Positions 8,130 through 15,156 are shown, counted from the first letter of the stretch. The stretch: DNA of 15,390 nucleotides from an uncultured Bilophila sp. (GCA_910585945.1 CAJUHZ010000053.1:1-15390), one strand, 5' to 3'. Notes: generated from the sequence alone by a model not told the origin. Numbers and translations are program-made.

Positions 8130-8573
8130 ATGGACTTCATGACCGCACTCGATATCGGCGCCTCGGCGCTCAGCGCCGACAGGCTGAGCATCAACGTCAT
8201 CGCCATGAATCTGGCCAACGCCAAAACGACGCGCACGCCGGAAGGCGGGCATTACCGTCGGCGCACCGTCATCCGGGCCGCCACCGACGTTGACGCCCCC
8301 TTCAGCAAGCACATGCAGAGCGCGCTCGACCGCGAGCTGAAGGGCGTGCGCATCCTCAACGTCCTGCCGGACGCCCGGCCCCCCAAGCGCGTTTACGAGC
8401 CGGGCCATCCCGACGCGGACGAAGAAGGCATGGTCTCCTACCCCGACATCAACGTCGTGGAGGAAATGACCAACCTCATGACCGCCCAGCGCAATTACGA
8501 GGCCAACACCGCCACGATTGAGACGGTGAAGAACATGTACATGCAGGCGCTCAACATCGGCAGATCGTCATAG
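8130..8573 (+). CDS. flgC: Flagellar proximal rod protein FlgC
   Basis: FlgC is the second proximal rod subunit. The 147-residue product shows the axial-family N-terminus with NLANAKT (27-33) and the FlgC-type C-terminal segment SYPDINVVEEMTNLM (103-117), followed by QRNYEAN. Length fits the family. The ATG follows the flgB stop by 2 bp, so translation is probably coupled; an AAGGAT sequence inside flgB may serve as the ribosome site. Like FlgB, it should lack a cleaved signal peptide and use the flagellar export gate. Confidence 0.96.
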   Translation: MDFMTALDIGASALSADRLSINVIAMNLANAKTTRTPEGGHYRRRTVIRAATDVDAPFSKHMQSALDRELKGVRILNVLPDARPPKRVYEPGHPDADEEGMVSYPDINVVEEMTNLMTAQRNYEANTATIETVKNMYMQALNIGRSS

Positions 8574-8594
8574 CGCGCCGCGCGTCCGGCGCAA

Positions 8595-8610
8595 GCTCCC
8601 CCGCGGGAGC
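8595..8610 (+). other. Stem-loop in the flgC-fliE gap
   Basis: A perfect 6-bp inverted repeat, GCTCCC (8595-8600) and GGGAGC (8605-8610), with a 4-nt loop. It lies 21 nt after the flgC stop. No T-run follows, so it is not a standard terminator; a role in mRNA stability is possible. Confidence 0.45.
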
Positions 8611-8660
8611 ACGCAATTCGCAACCATACAGCACGAGCAGAACATACCAGGGAGGAAGTC

Positions 8661-8996
8661 ATGAGCATTCAGAACGTCGGCATCAAGGCATACAAAAACG
8701 CCCTCAATGATTTCACCAGGGCACAGAAGCGCTTTCAGGAAAAAGCCGATCTCGCCCCGCGCGAAAAGCCGGAAGAAGCCAGCTTCGCCTCCACCCTCAA
8801 CAGTTCGCTGAAAGAGGTCAACGATCTGCAAAGCCTCAAGCGCGGCATGATCGAAGCCTTCGCCTCCGGCGAAACCCAGAACGTGCACGAACTCATGATC
8901 ACGCTCCAGAAGGCCGGCCTTGCCGTGAACATGACTTCCGCCGTGCGCAACAAGGTGCTTGAAGCCTACAAGGAACTGAGCCGGATCCAGTTCTAG
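8661..8996 (+). CDS. fliE: Flagellar hook-basal body protein FliE
   Basis: FliE is the small adaptor linking the MS-ring (FliF) to the proximal rod and an early export substrate. The 111-residue product matches the family size. Its C-terminal half is typical: SFASTLNSSLKEVN, then GETQNVHELMITLQKAGLA and a conserved end with VRNKVLEAYKEL. A strong GGGAGGAAG ribosome site just before the ATG fixes the start. It sits 87 bp after flgC and 106 bp before fliF, looser spacing than the rest of the operon, and each gap contains a small stem-loop. Confidence 0.95.
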   Translation: MSIQNVGIKAYKNALNDFTRAQKRFQEKADLAPREKPEEASFASTLNSSLKEVNDLQSLKRGMIEAFASGETQNVHELMITLQKAGLAVNMTSAVRNKVLEAYKELSRIQF

Positions 8997-9012
8997 CGCC
9001 GGCACTCCGGCG
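8997..9012 (+). other. Stem-loop immediately after fliE
   Basis: CGCCGG (8997-9002) and CCGGCG (9007-9012) form a perfect 6-bp stem with a 4-nt loop, abutting the fliE TAG. No T-run follows. Such a structure could protect the upstream mRNA 3' end or pause RNA polymerase; this is inference. Confidence 0.45.
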
Positions 9013-9044
9013 TCCGGCCCGCAAACCGCTTTCCCATGCTTTCG

Positions 9045-9060
9045 CGGGAAGCCTCTTGCG
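9045..9060 (+). promoter_or_regulatory. Possible secondary sigma-54 promoter upstream of fliF
   Basis: CGGGAAGCCTCTTGCG has the GG-N10-GC spacing and an intact TTGC -12 half, but the -24 half is poor (8 of 12 consensus positions overall). It would start transcription near 9071, about 30 nt before the fliF ATG. In a GC-rich genome a chance match of this quality is quite possible. Confidence 0.3.
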
Positions 9061-9102
9061 GAAACGACAATTTTCTGACGTCATCGTATCGGGATACTCG
9101 CC

Positions 9103-10773
9103 ATGCCGAATTTTCTGAATCAGGCCACCGAAAAAGTTCTTTCCTTCTGGAAGGGGATCAGCTTCACCCAGCGGATTTTCGTGGGCGGGCTTGCCGCCAT
9201 CCTGCTCGCCTGCTTCGCCGGGTTCATGTTCTGGCTGAACAAGCCCGACTACCAGGTGCTCTACTCCAACCTCAGCCCGGAAGACGCCAACCGCGTCGTC
9301 AACCTGCTCCAGGCCGAGAAGGTGAGCTACAAGCTGGAAAACAACGGATCGAGCGTGCTTGTTCCCCAGCCGCAGTTGTATGATCTGCGCATCAAGGTCG
9401 CGGGCGAGGGCGGGCTTGTGGGCACGGGCATCGGCTTTGAAATCTTTGATGACGTGAAAGTCGGCGTCACCGATTTCGTGCAGAAGATCAACTACCAGCG
9501 CGCGTTGCAGGGCGAGCTTTCGCGCACCATCAGCCAGTTCCCCAATGTGGAGAGCGCGCGCGTCCACCTTGTCGTGCCGCAGCGCAGCCTCTTCATCGAG
9601 GAGCAGCAGAAGCCCTCCGCCTCCGTGGTCCTCAAGCTGAAGGATCTTGGCCGCAAGATGGAGCCAAAGGAAGTCCAGGGCATCGTCAACATGCTGGTCA
9701 TGGCCGTGGAAGGTCTTGACAAGGATCGCATTTCCGTCACCGACAGCCTGGGCAAGCCCCTGTATTTTCCGGATGAAGACAGCCTGACCGGCCTCAGCGT
9801 GACCCAGCGCGACCACAAGCTCAAGGTGGAACAGGGCCTGGAACGCCGCATCAACGAATTGCTGACGCCGATCATGGGCGCGGGCAAGATCATCGCCAAG
9901 GTCAACGCCGATCTCGACTTCAGCCAGCGCACCATCCGCCGCGAAATTTTTGACCCCGAGAAAACCGCCGTCCGCTCCGAGCAGCGCAGCGAGGAAACCA
10001 ATCAGGGACGCGCCAATCTCGACTCTCCGGACGCCAACTACCGTGGCGACGGCCTGAACGGAGCCGTCAGCAGCCAGCAGGGAACCCGCGAAACACGCAC
10101 CACCAACTACGAAATCAACAAGGAAGAACAGAACATCATCGGCCAGGTCGGCGAGATCAGCCGCATGACCGTAGCCGTGGTGGTGGACGGCGTGTACGAA
10201 AAAAACGATCAGGGCGAATACGCCTTTACCCCCCGCCCCAAGGAAGAACTGGACCGCGTGCGCACGCTTGTCGCCAACGCCGTCGGCTATGACCGGGCGC
10301 GCGGCGACACCATCGAAGTGCTGTGCGTGCCCTTCGGTGACACGGAACTGCCCGAGGAACCCAACGTGGCGCAGCTTGTGGCCGAATATGCGGAACGCCT
10401 CGGCAAGCCGCTCATCAACGCCCTTCTGGCCTTCCTCTTCCTGATGCTGGTGGTGCGGCCCGTGGTGCTCGCCCTTGTCCGCCCCAAGGTGGAAGCCGGC
10501 GAAGTGATCGAGGGGCTGGAAGGTCTGCCTTCGGCCGAGGAGCAACTGGCCCTCTACGAAGCGCAGGAAGAAGCCGCCCGCGCCGCCGTCGAGGAAGCGC
10601 GCGCCGCCGAACTCGACCGCTTCGACGAGGAAGCCGACGAATTCGACATGCTCCAGCGCCTTGAAGACATCAAGGCCCACGCCCTGCAACTGGCCGAGCA
10701 CAATATGGAGCAGACCGTCATGGTCCTCCGGGGATGGATGAAGAATGAAGCTAAAGCAGCCATTCGGGCCTAG
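9103..10773 (+). CDS. fliF: Flagellar MS-ring protein FliF
   Basis: FliF polymerises into the inner-membrane MS-ring, the platform for the rod, rotor and export gate. The 556-residue product is full length. It has a short cytoplasmic start and TM1 at about 25-45. The YscJ/FliF ring-building domains follow, including VLYSNLSPEDA from about 53 and RVHLVVPQRSLF near 151-162. A long periplasmic part leads to TM2 at about 437-459, then an acidic Glu/Ala-rich cytoplasmic tail. The last conserved helix, about 520-549 (LEDIK...LAEHNME...VLRGW), is the FliG-binding segment. The ribosome site is weak (GGGAT), and two small palindromes lie just upstream. The 3' end overlaps by 29 bp a small ORF that repeats this FliG-binding helix. 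Confidence 0.97.
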   Translation: MPNFLNQATEKVLSFWKGISFTQRIFVGGLAAILLACFAGFMFWLNKPDYQVLYSNLSPEDANRVVNLLQAEKVSYKLENNGSSVLVPQPQLYDLRIKVAGEGGLVGTGIGFEIFDDVKVGVTDFVQKINYQRALQGELSRTISQFPNVESARVHLVVPQRSLFIEEQQKPSASVVLKLKDLGRKMEPKEVQGIVNMLVMAVEGLDKDRISVTDSLGKPLYFPDEDSLTGLSVTQRDHKLKVEQGLERRINELLTPIMGAGKIIAKVNADLDFSQRTIRREIFDPEKTAVRSEQRSEETNQGRANLDSPDANYRGDGLNGAVSSQQGTRETRTTNYEINKEEQNIIGQVGEISRMTVAVVVDGVYEKNDQGEYAFTPRPKEELDRVRTLVANAVGYDRARGDTIEVLCVPFGDTELPEEPNVAQLVAEYAERLGKPLINALLAFLFLMLVVRPVVLALVRPKVEAGEVIEGLEGLPSAEEQLALYEAQEEAARAAVEEARAAELDRFDEEADEFDMLQRLEDIKAHALQLAEHNMEQTVMVLRGWMKNEAKAAIRA

Positions 10774-10948
10774 CACGCAGCCCGCGGCGCTTGCCGCCGC
10801 CGAGGGAGCGGCGTCCGCTCCCGCAGTCCCCGCCCGCCGGCAAAGCCGGCGGGAACTGGAAGAACTCAAGATGCAGGTTCTGGAACTGGCGGAACACCAG
10901 ATGGAAATCACCGTGCGGGTTCTGCGCCTGTGGATAGCCGGCAAGTAA
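10745..10948 (+). CDS. Small ORF, free-standing copy of the FliF FliG-binding tail (hypothetical)
   Basis: A 67-residue ORF starts inside the end of fliF (29-bp overlap, +1 frame) and ends 193 bp before fliG. Residues 1-37 are Pro/Ala/Arg-rich and probably disordered. Residues 38-67 form a predicted helix that aligns without gaps to FliF 520-549: 16 of 30 positions are identical, including LAEH, ME and the VLR-x-W core. In FliF this segment binds the FliG N-terminal domain, so I infer a small soluble FliG-binding peptide or a duplicated tail. No transmembrane segment or signal peptide is seen. The frame is closed by a TGA at 10739-10741 just upstream of the ATG, so expression would need reinitiation or a shift within the 32-nt window. 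Two hairpins lie inside the ORF. I know of no named family; the alternative is a decayed duplication not translated. Confidence 0.6.
   Translation: MKLKQPFGPSTQPAALAAAEGAASAPAVPARRQSRRELEELKMQVLELAEHQMEITVRVLRLWIAGK
10804..10822 (+). other. Stem-loop within the small ORF
   Basis: GGGAGCG (10804-10810) and CGCTCCC (10816-10822) form a perfect 7-bp stem with a 5-nt loop. It lies in the Ala-rich linker-coding part of the small ORF. Confidence 0.5.
10833..10853 (+). other. Second stem-loop within the small ORF
   Basis: CCCGCCGGC (10833-10841) and GCCGGCGGG (10845-10853) form a perfect 9-bp GC-only stem around AAA. It encodes the Arg-rich junction just before the FliG-binding-like helix. No T-run follows. 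Confidence 0.6.
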
Positions 10949-10969
10949 GCCGCGCGACTTCCGAAAAGG

Positions 10970-11019
10970 TTTTTCCGCGTCCCCGGCGGGTTTCGGTCCG
11001 CCCCGGGGGCGCGGAAAAA
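10970..11019 (+). other. Large intercistronic stem-loop upstream of fliG
   Basis: TTTTTCCGCG (10970-10979) pairs perfectly with CGCGGAAAAA (11010-11019). The stem continues through a T-G pair and CCCCGG (10981-10986) with CCGGGG (11003-11008), giving about 17 paired positions and a capped loop. On the plus strand the 3' side ends in A residues, not T, so it is not an intrinsic terminator for the operon. It could be an mRNA-stability or processing element between the fliF and fliG segments. Confidence 0.65.
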
Positions 11020-11141
11020 CGCGCGTTGCCGGCCGAAGCGTTCCATGCTACAGAAGGGCGCGGCCATATGGCGGCCGCATCCCGTATTTTCCGCACCTCC
11101 GCTTTCAACCGCAAGCGTTCCGCAGACAAGGAGCACCGCTG

Positions 11142-12137
11142 ATGGATTTGAACGGCACACAAAAAACCGCGGTTCTTCTTCTTTCCCTCGGGGACAAGTT
11201 CACCGCCGAAATCTTCAAGCGCATGGATCGAAAGGAAATAGCCGCCGTTTCCAAGGCGGTCATGGAGCTTGACACCGTGCCGAAGGAAACGGTGGAAACC
11301 GTCCTGCGCGAATTCCATCAGGCTCTTGTCACCGGGCGCGATCTCATCGCCGGCGGGCAGGACAGCCTGAAACGCATGCTCATGAAAAACCTGGACGGCG
11401 ACACCGCCAAGTACATCATGGACACGCTCAATATCGACACCGGCCCGGCCCCCTTCCGCGAACTGGAACGGGTAAGCCCGAAGCTCCTCTCCCAGATGCT
11501 CCGCAACGAACACCCGCAGACGCTCGCGCTCATCCTCGGCCATCTCCCCGCCGAGCAGGCCGCGACGCTGCTCACCATGCTCCCCGCCGGCGTGCGGGCG
11601 GAAGTGCTCATGCGCCTCGCCCGGCTGGAATCCGTGCCCGAAGACATGCTCATGGAAGTGGACCGGGTGCTGCAAAACCAGCTCATCGCCATGGGCGGCA
11701 AGGAAGGCAAAAAGGTCGGCGGCGTGCAGTCCGTGGCCGAAATCCTCAACGCCGTGGATCGCGCCACCGAAGAGGAAGTCCTCTCCGAAATCGAGGAAGA
11801 TTCGGCCCAGATGGCGGAAGATATCCGCAACCTCATGTTCGTCTTCTCCGACGTCAAGGATCTGGACGACCGCTCCATCCGCGAACTGGTCAAGGAAATC
11901 CCCAACGAGGAACTCACGCTCGCCCTGCGCGGCGCGTCCGACGAACTCAAGAACCGCTTCTTCAAGAACATGTCCGAACGCGGGGCCAACATGGTTCGCG
12001 AAGAACTGGAATTCATGGGTCCGACAAAGATTTCGGATGTGGAACAGGCGCAACAGAACATCGTCAAGGTGGTGCGCCGTCTGGAGGCGGAAGGCAAAGT
12101 CGTGGTCAGCCGCGGCGGCGGCGAGGTCTTTGTATAA
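11142..12137 (+). CDS. fliG: Flagellar motor switch protein FliG
   Basis: FliG is the rotor protein that binds FliF through its N-terminal domain, FliM through its middle domain, and interacts with MotA through its C-terminal charged helix to produce torque. The 331-residue product is normal size. The EHPQ motif is at 123-126, the MFVF motif at 232-235, and the C-terminal torque region (about 240-300) carries the expected alternating charges in DDRSIRELVKE and the DELKNRFFKNMSERG segment. AAGGAG at 11128-11133, 8 nt before the ATG, fixes the start. A long leader with a large stem-loop separates it from the small FliF-tail-like ORF, so its expression may be set partly independently of fliF. 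A 9-bp hairpin follows the stop. Confidence 0.97.
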   Translation: MDLNGTQKTAVLLLSLGDKFTAEIFKRMDRKEIAAVSKAVMELDTVPKETVETVLREFHQALVTGRDLIAGGQDSLKRMLMKNLDGDTAKYIMDTLNIDTGPAPFRELERVSPKLLSQMLRNEHPQTLALILGHLPAEQAATLLTMLPAGVRAEVLMRLARLESVPEDMLMEVDRVLQNQLIAMGGKEGKKVGGVQSVAEILNAVDRATEEEVLSEIEEDSAQMAEDIRNLMFVFSDVKDLDDRSIRELVKEIPNEELTLALRGASDELKNRFFKNMSERGANMVREELEFMGPTKISDVEQAQQNIVKVVRRLEAEGKVVVSRGGGEVFV

Positions 12138-12147
12138 CGGCGGGCCG

Positions 12148-12171
12148 GGCTTTCGCGCCGTTGCGAAAGCC
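12148..12171 (+). other. Stem-loop in the fliG-fliH gap
   Basis: GGCTTTCGC (12148-12156) and GCGAAAGCC (12163-12171) form a perfect 9-bp stem with a 6-nt loop, starting 10 nt after the fliG TAA. There is no T-run, so it is more likely a 3'-end protecting or pausing structure than a terminator. Confidence 0.6.
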
Positions 12172-12233
12172 GCCGGCGCACGCGGCAAGGGATTCCCTCA
12201 ATCAACGTCCTCTGACGGCAGGCTTTTTGAATC

Positions 12234-13715
12234 ATGGCAGACGCGCCCGACACCCGCTGGGGAACCATCTTCATGGGCCCGACGCCCGACCGCGAGTCAA
12301 CCATCGACAAGGTGACCGCGGATCGGCAACGGGAACTGTGGAACCGCCGTACCGAAGCCGAGTACATGGAACGGGTACGGGTGAAGGCCACCCTGCGCGT
12401 GCAGACCATGCTCGATCAGGCTCGCGCCCAGGCCGAAGCCATTCGCGGCACGGCCCGGCAGTGGGCCGAAAAGCTCAAGACCGAATGCGAGGCGCAACAG
12501 GAGCAGGCGCAAAAAATCCGGCAGGATGCGGAAGCGCTCCTGGCCCAGGCCGAAAGAGAGCGCGAAGCCGGGCGGGAAGAAGGCTACAGGATCGGTGGCG
12601 AACAGGCGTTCATGGAGCTTGAGACGCACCGTGAAGCCCTGGACGACGCCACAGCCTCGGTGCTCAAGACCATTGAGGAGCAGGGAACCGTTCTGTTTGA
12701 AGCCTGGCGGGAAGATCTGGCCGCCCTCACGCGCGACTGCGTGGAAAGCCTCACCGGCTGGGTGCTCACCGAGGAACGCGAGGCCGTGCTCAAGGCCCTG
12801 ATCGAGGCGTCGGTCAAGGAACTGACGGATCGCCGCCGCCTCGTCATCCGCGTCAACCCGGCGGATTACGACGCCGTGACCCTGGTCATCGAATCGGCCA
12901 AGGCCCGTCATGCAGAGGTGAAGCACTGGGAAGTTCGCGCCGACAACAGCATTGAACAGGCCGGTCTCATTGTGGAGAGCGCCTCGGGCATGGTGGACAA
13001 CCGGCGCGAGGTCCGCCGGCAGGCCGTGGACGATATTCTGCGTCACCTCACCCTGCCCGCCGGCCCTGCCGACAGCGAGGCGCTGGCGGCCGTGGCGCGC
13101 GAAATGGAAGCCGCCGGCATCAACGCCCTCGCCGCACAATCCGAAGCCCGCGCCGCCGCCCTGGCGGAAAAGGAGGCGGAAGAGCAGGCGGCGGCTGAAG
13201 CGGCGCGGATCGCAACGGAACTTCCCCCGCCCGTGGCGGATACGCCTTCGTTGACGGATGCGCCCGAGGCGGCGCACGCCCCCGCACCGATGCAGGAAGC
13301 GAACGACGGGGTCGGGCCGGAGCCAGCGACGGAGAGCGGACTTGTCCCCCTGAGCGGCCCAAGCCCCGCGGAACCGTCAGACCTGGCGGAATTGACAGAA
13401 TTGGCAGAGTCGCCAGATCTTGCGGATCTGACAGATCTGGCGGATACGGCAGCGCCCGAAGCCCCCCGGGAAGACGCCCCGCCCGCGCCGCAAACCGGCC
13501 CTTCGGAAAACGACGCGCCGTTCCCGTCATCGCCAGAGTCTCCTTCCGAAACGGCGGACGCCCTTCCTCCGCTTGAGGAAGACAATGCCAGCCCGGAAGA
13601 CGACATACCCATCCTCAATGTCGTGATCGCGGACGCGCGCCCGGAAGAAGCGGAGCCGGCCGCCGCCCATGCGGCGGAGATGGGCGGGCCGCAGGAGGCG
13701 TCGCATGGGGCTTAG
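12234..13715 (+). CDS. fliH: Flagellar export ATPase regulator FliH with long C-terminal extension
   Basis: FliH is the peripheral stator of the flagellar export apparatus; it binds FliI and tethers it to the C-ring and gate. The N-terminus has a single Trp (W9), in the position where FliH proteins carry aromatic residues for FliN/FlhA binding, which supports this start despite a poor ribosome site. A Gln/Glu/Ala-rich coiled coil follows (about 25-170). The FliH/V-ATPase E-like domain comes next (about 175-275), with LVIRVNPADYDAV and GLIVESASGMVDNRREV. The protein then continues for roughly 200 extra residues, giving 493 in total against about 230-260 in well-studied homologues. This tail is Ala/Glu/Pro-rich with a 12-residue repeat and an isolated hydrophobic patch at 457-467. 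The stop overlaps fliI by 11 bp and the tail codes for the fliI ribosome site. Confidence 0.92.
   Translation: MADAPDTRWGTIFMGPTPDRESTIDKVTADRQRELWNRRTEAEYMERVRVKATLRVQTMLDQARAQAEAIRGTARQWAEKLKTECEAQQEQAQKIRQDAEALLAQAEREREAGREEGYRIGGEQAFMELETHREALDDATASVLKTIEEQGTVLFEAWREDLAALTRDCVESLTGWVLTEEREAVLKALIEASVKELTDRRRLVIRVNPADYDAVTLVIESAKARHAEVKHWEVRADNSIEQAGLIVESASGMVDNRREVRRQAVDDILRHLTLPAGPADSEALAAVAREMEAAGINALAAQSEARAAALAEKEAEEQAAAEAARIATELPPPVADTPSLTDAPEAAHAPAPMQEANDGVGPEPATESGLVPLSGPSPAEPSDLAELTELAESPDLADLTDLADTAAPEAPREDAPPAPQTGPSENDAPFPSSPESPSETADALPPLEEDNASPEDDIPILNVVIADARPEEAEPAAAHAAEMGGPQEASHGA
13380..13451 (+). repeat. Two imperfect 12-residue coding repeats in the FliH tail
   Basis: Two in-frame 36-bp units encode DLAELTELAESP and DLADLTDLADTA (FliH residues 383-394 and 395-406). 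The pattern alternates acidic residues with Leu/Ala and has internal GATCTG-type micro-repeats. It probably arose by local duplication within the disordered tail. Confidence 0.8.
13693..13698 (+). promoter_or_regulatory. Shine-Dalgarno deciding the fliI start
   Basis: A perfect AGGAGG lies 6 nt before the ATG at 13705, inside the 3' end of fliH. It selects this ATG over an in-frame ATG at 13669, which would add an Arg-rich, non-homologous dozen residues. Confidence 0.85.
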
Positions 13716-15030
13716 CCCGGCGGAATGCCGCCGCCTGCTTGCCGAGTGCCGGCCCATGCGCGTTTTCGGCAAGGTGAACAAGGTTGTCGGCCTGGTGGCG
13801 GAGGGGTCCGGCATTGCCGCCCCGCTCGGGGCCGTCTGCCACATGATCGGCGGTTCCGGGGAAGACGGCGCGCCCGTGCCGGCCGAAGTCGTCGGCTTTC
13901 GCGAAGGCAATCTGCTCTTCATGCCCTATGGGGACATGCGGGGCATCCAGCCGGGGAGCCTGATCCGCAACAGCAGCCTGCCGCCTGTCTTCCCGGTGGG
14001 AGCAGGCATTCTCGGGCGCACCCTTGACGCTTTCGGCAAACCGCTGGACGGCGGGCCGGAGATCGCTCCCGAACGCATGGCCCCGCTCTACGCCGAGCCG
14101 CCGTCGCCGCTCCAGCGGCCGCGCATCAGCGCCCCTCTGGATGTGGGCGTGCGCGCCGTCAACGCCCTGCTCACCCTCGGCAAGGGACAACGCATGGGCA
14201 TCATGGCCGGTTCCGGCGTGGGCAAATCCACGCTGATGGGCATGATGGCGCGCTACACCGCGGCCGACGTCAACGTCATCGGCCTTATCGGTGAACGCGG
14301 GCGCGAAGTGGCCGAATTCATGGAAAAGGATCTCGGGCCGGAAGGCATGGCGCGATCCGTGCTTGTGGTGGCCACGTCGGATCAGTCGCCGCTTATCCGG
14401 ATGCGCGCCGCCTACGCGGCCACGGCCGTGGCCGAATACTTCCGCGATCAGGGCAAGGACATCCTGCTGATGATGGATTCGGTGACGCGCTTCGCCATGG
14501 CCGCACGCGAAGTGGGGCTGGCCGTGGGCGAGCCGCCGACAACCAAGGGCTACACCCCCACGGTTTTCGCCCAGCTTCCCAAACTGCTCGAACGCGCCGG
14601 GCGCAGCAACGTCGGGGCGATCACCGGCATTTATACCGTGCTTGTGGACGGGGACGACTTCAACGAACCCATTGCCGACGCCGTGCGCTCCATCATTGAC
14701 GGGCATATCGTGCTCACGCGCGAACTGGCCGACCGCGGCCACTTCCCGGCCATTGACGTGCTCCGCTCCATCAGCCGTCTGCGTTCCGACATATGCTCGA
14801 AGGAACAGGTGGAAGACGGCCGCGCGATCACCCGACTCATGGCCACCTTCCGCAAAGTGGAAGACATGGTCAACATCGGGGCCTACTCGGCGGGATCCAA
14901 CCCCGAAATCGACCGGGCCATTGCCATGAACGAGCGCATTGAAATGTTTTTGCGCCAGGATGTGGCCGACTCCCAGCCGCTGGACGTGTCTTTTGAAAAA
15001 CTGCACGAGCTGGCGGGGCAGGCGCAGTAG
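13705..15030 (+). CDS. fliI: Flagellum-specific export ATPase FliI
   Basis: FliI is the hexameric ATPase that helps unload and energise flagellar type III export at the cytoplasmic membrane, with FliH as partner. The 441-residue product is full length and resembles F1-beta. Walker A is AGSGVGKST at 168-176 (K174), the catalytic Glu is E197 in GERGREV, and Walker B is ILLMMD ending at D258, followed by SVTRFAMAAREVGLAVGE. The TKGYTP and LVDGDDFNEPIADAVRS segments are diagnostic of type III export ATPases over F1 or Rho. The N-terminus has FGKVNKVVGLVAEG, also family-typical. It overlaps fliH by 11 bp. The usual next gene, fliJ, is not seen within the 360 bases that follow. Confidence 0.97.
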   Translation: MGLSPAECRRLLAECRPMRVFGKVNKVVGLVAEGSGIAAPLGAVCHMIGGSGEDGAPVPAEVVGFREGNLLFMPYGDMRGIQPGSLIRNSSLPPVFPVGAGILGRTLDAFGKPLDGGPEIAPERMAPLYAEPPSPLQRPRISAPLDVGVRAVNALLTLGKGQRMGIMAGSGVGKSTLMGMMARYTAADVNVIGLIGERGREVAEFMEKDLGPEGMARSVLVVATSDQSPLIRMRAAYAATAVAEYFRDQGKDILLMMDSVTRFAMAAREVGLAVGEPPTTKGYTPTVFAQLPKLLERAGRSNVGAITGIYTVLVDGDDFNEPIADAVRSIIDGHIVLTRELADRGHFPAIDVLRSISRLRSDICSKEQVEDGRAITRLMATFRKVEDMVNIGAYSAGSNPEIDRAIAMNERIEMFLRQDVADSQPLDVSFEKLHELAGQAQ

Positions 15031-15156
15031 CGCGATACGCCGACGCTCCGCGATTCTCCATTATCTCCATCTCCTCCATCCGTTTTCCCGCGCATGTGAT
15101 CAACCTGTTGAACGGGCAATATTTCCTCTCCAGCCCTCCTTTTCTGAGCGAGTGAC

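Noticed and set aside
10970..11019. Intrinsic terminator between the small ORF and fliG
   Set aside because: On the plus strand the stem is followed by A residues and GC-rich sequence, not a T-run. It would also cut off fliG, fliH and fliI, for which I see no good separate promoter.
8899..11160. 753-codon open frame on the minus strand
   Set aside because: Antisense to fliE, fliF and the small ORF; His/Phe/Gly-rich composition mirrors the coding strand and no family is recognised.
10908..12188. 426-codon open frame on the minus strand
   Set aside because: Antisense to fliG; no ribosome site or domain.
13615..15006. 463-codon open frame on the minus strand
   Set aside because: Antisense to fliI, which carries full Walker A/B and export-ATPase signatures.
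15031..15156. CTCCAT micro-repeats and TCAAC/GTTGA inverted repeat before the Rpn gene as an insertion-sequence end
   Set aside because: The elements are short and unpaired with a second end in this window; Rpn-family genes usually lack defined terminal repeats.
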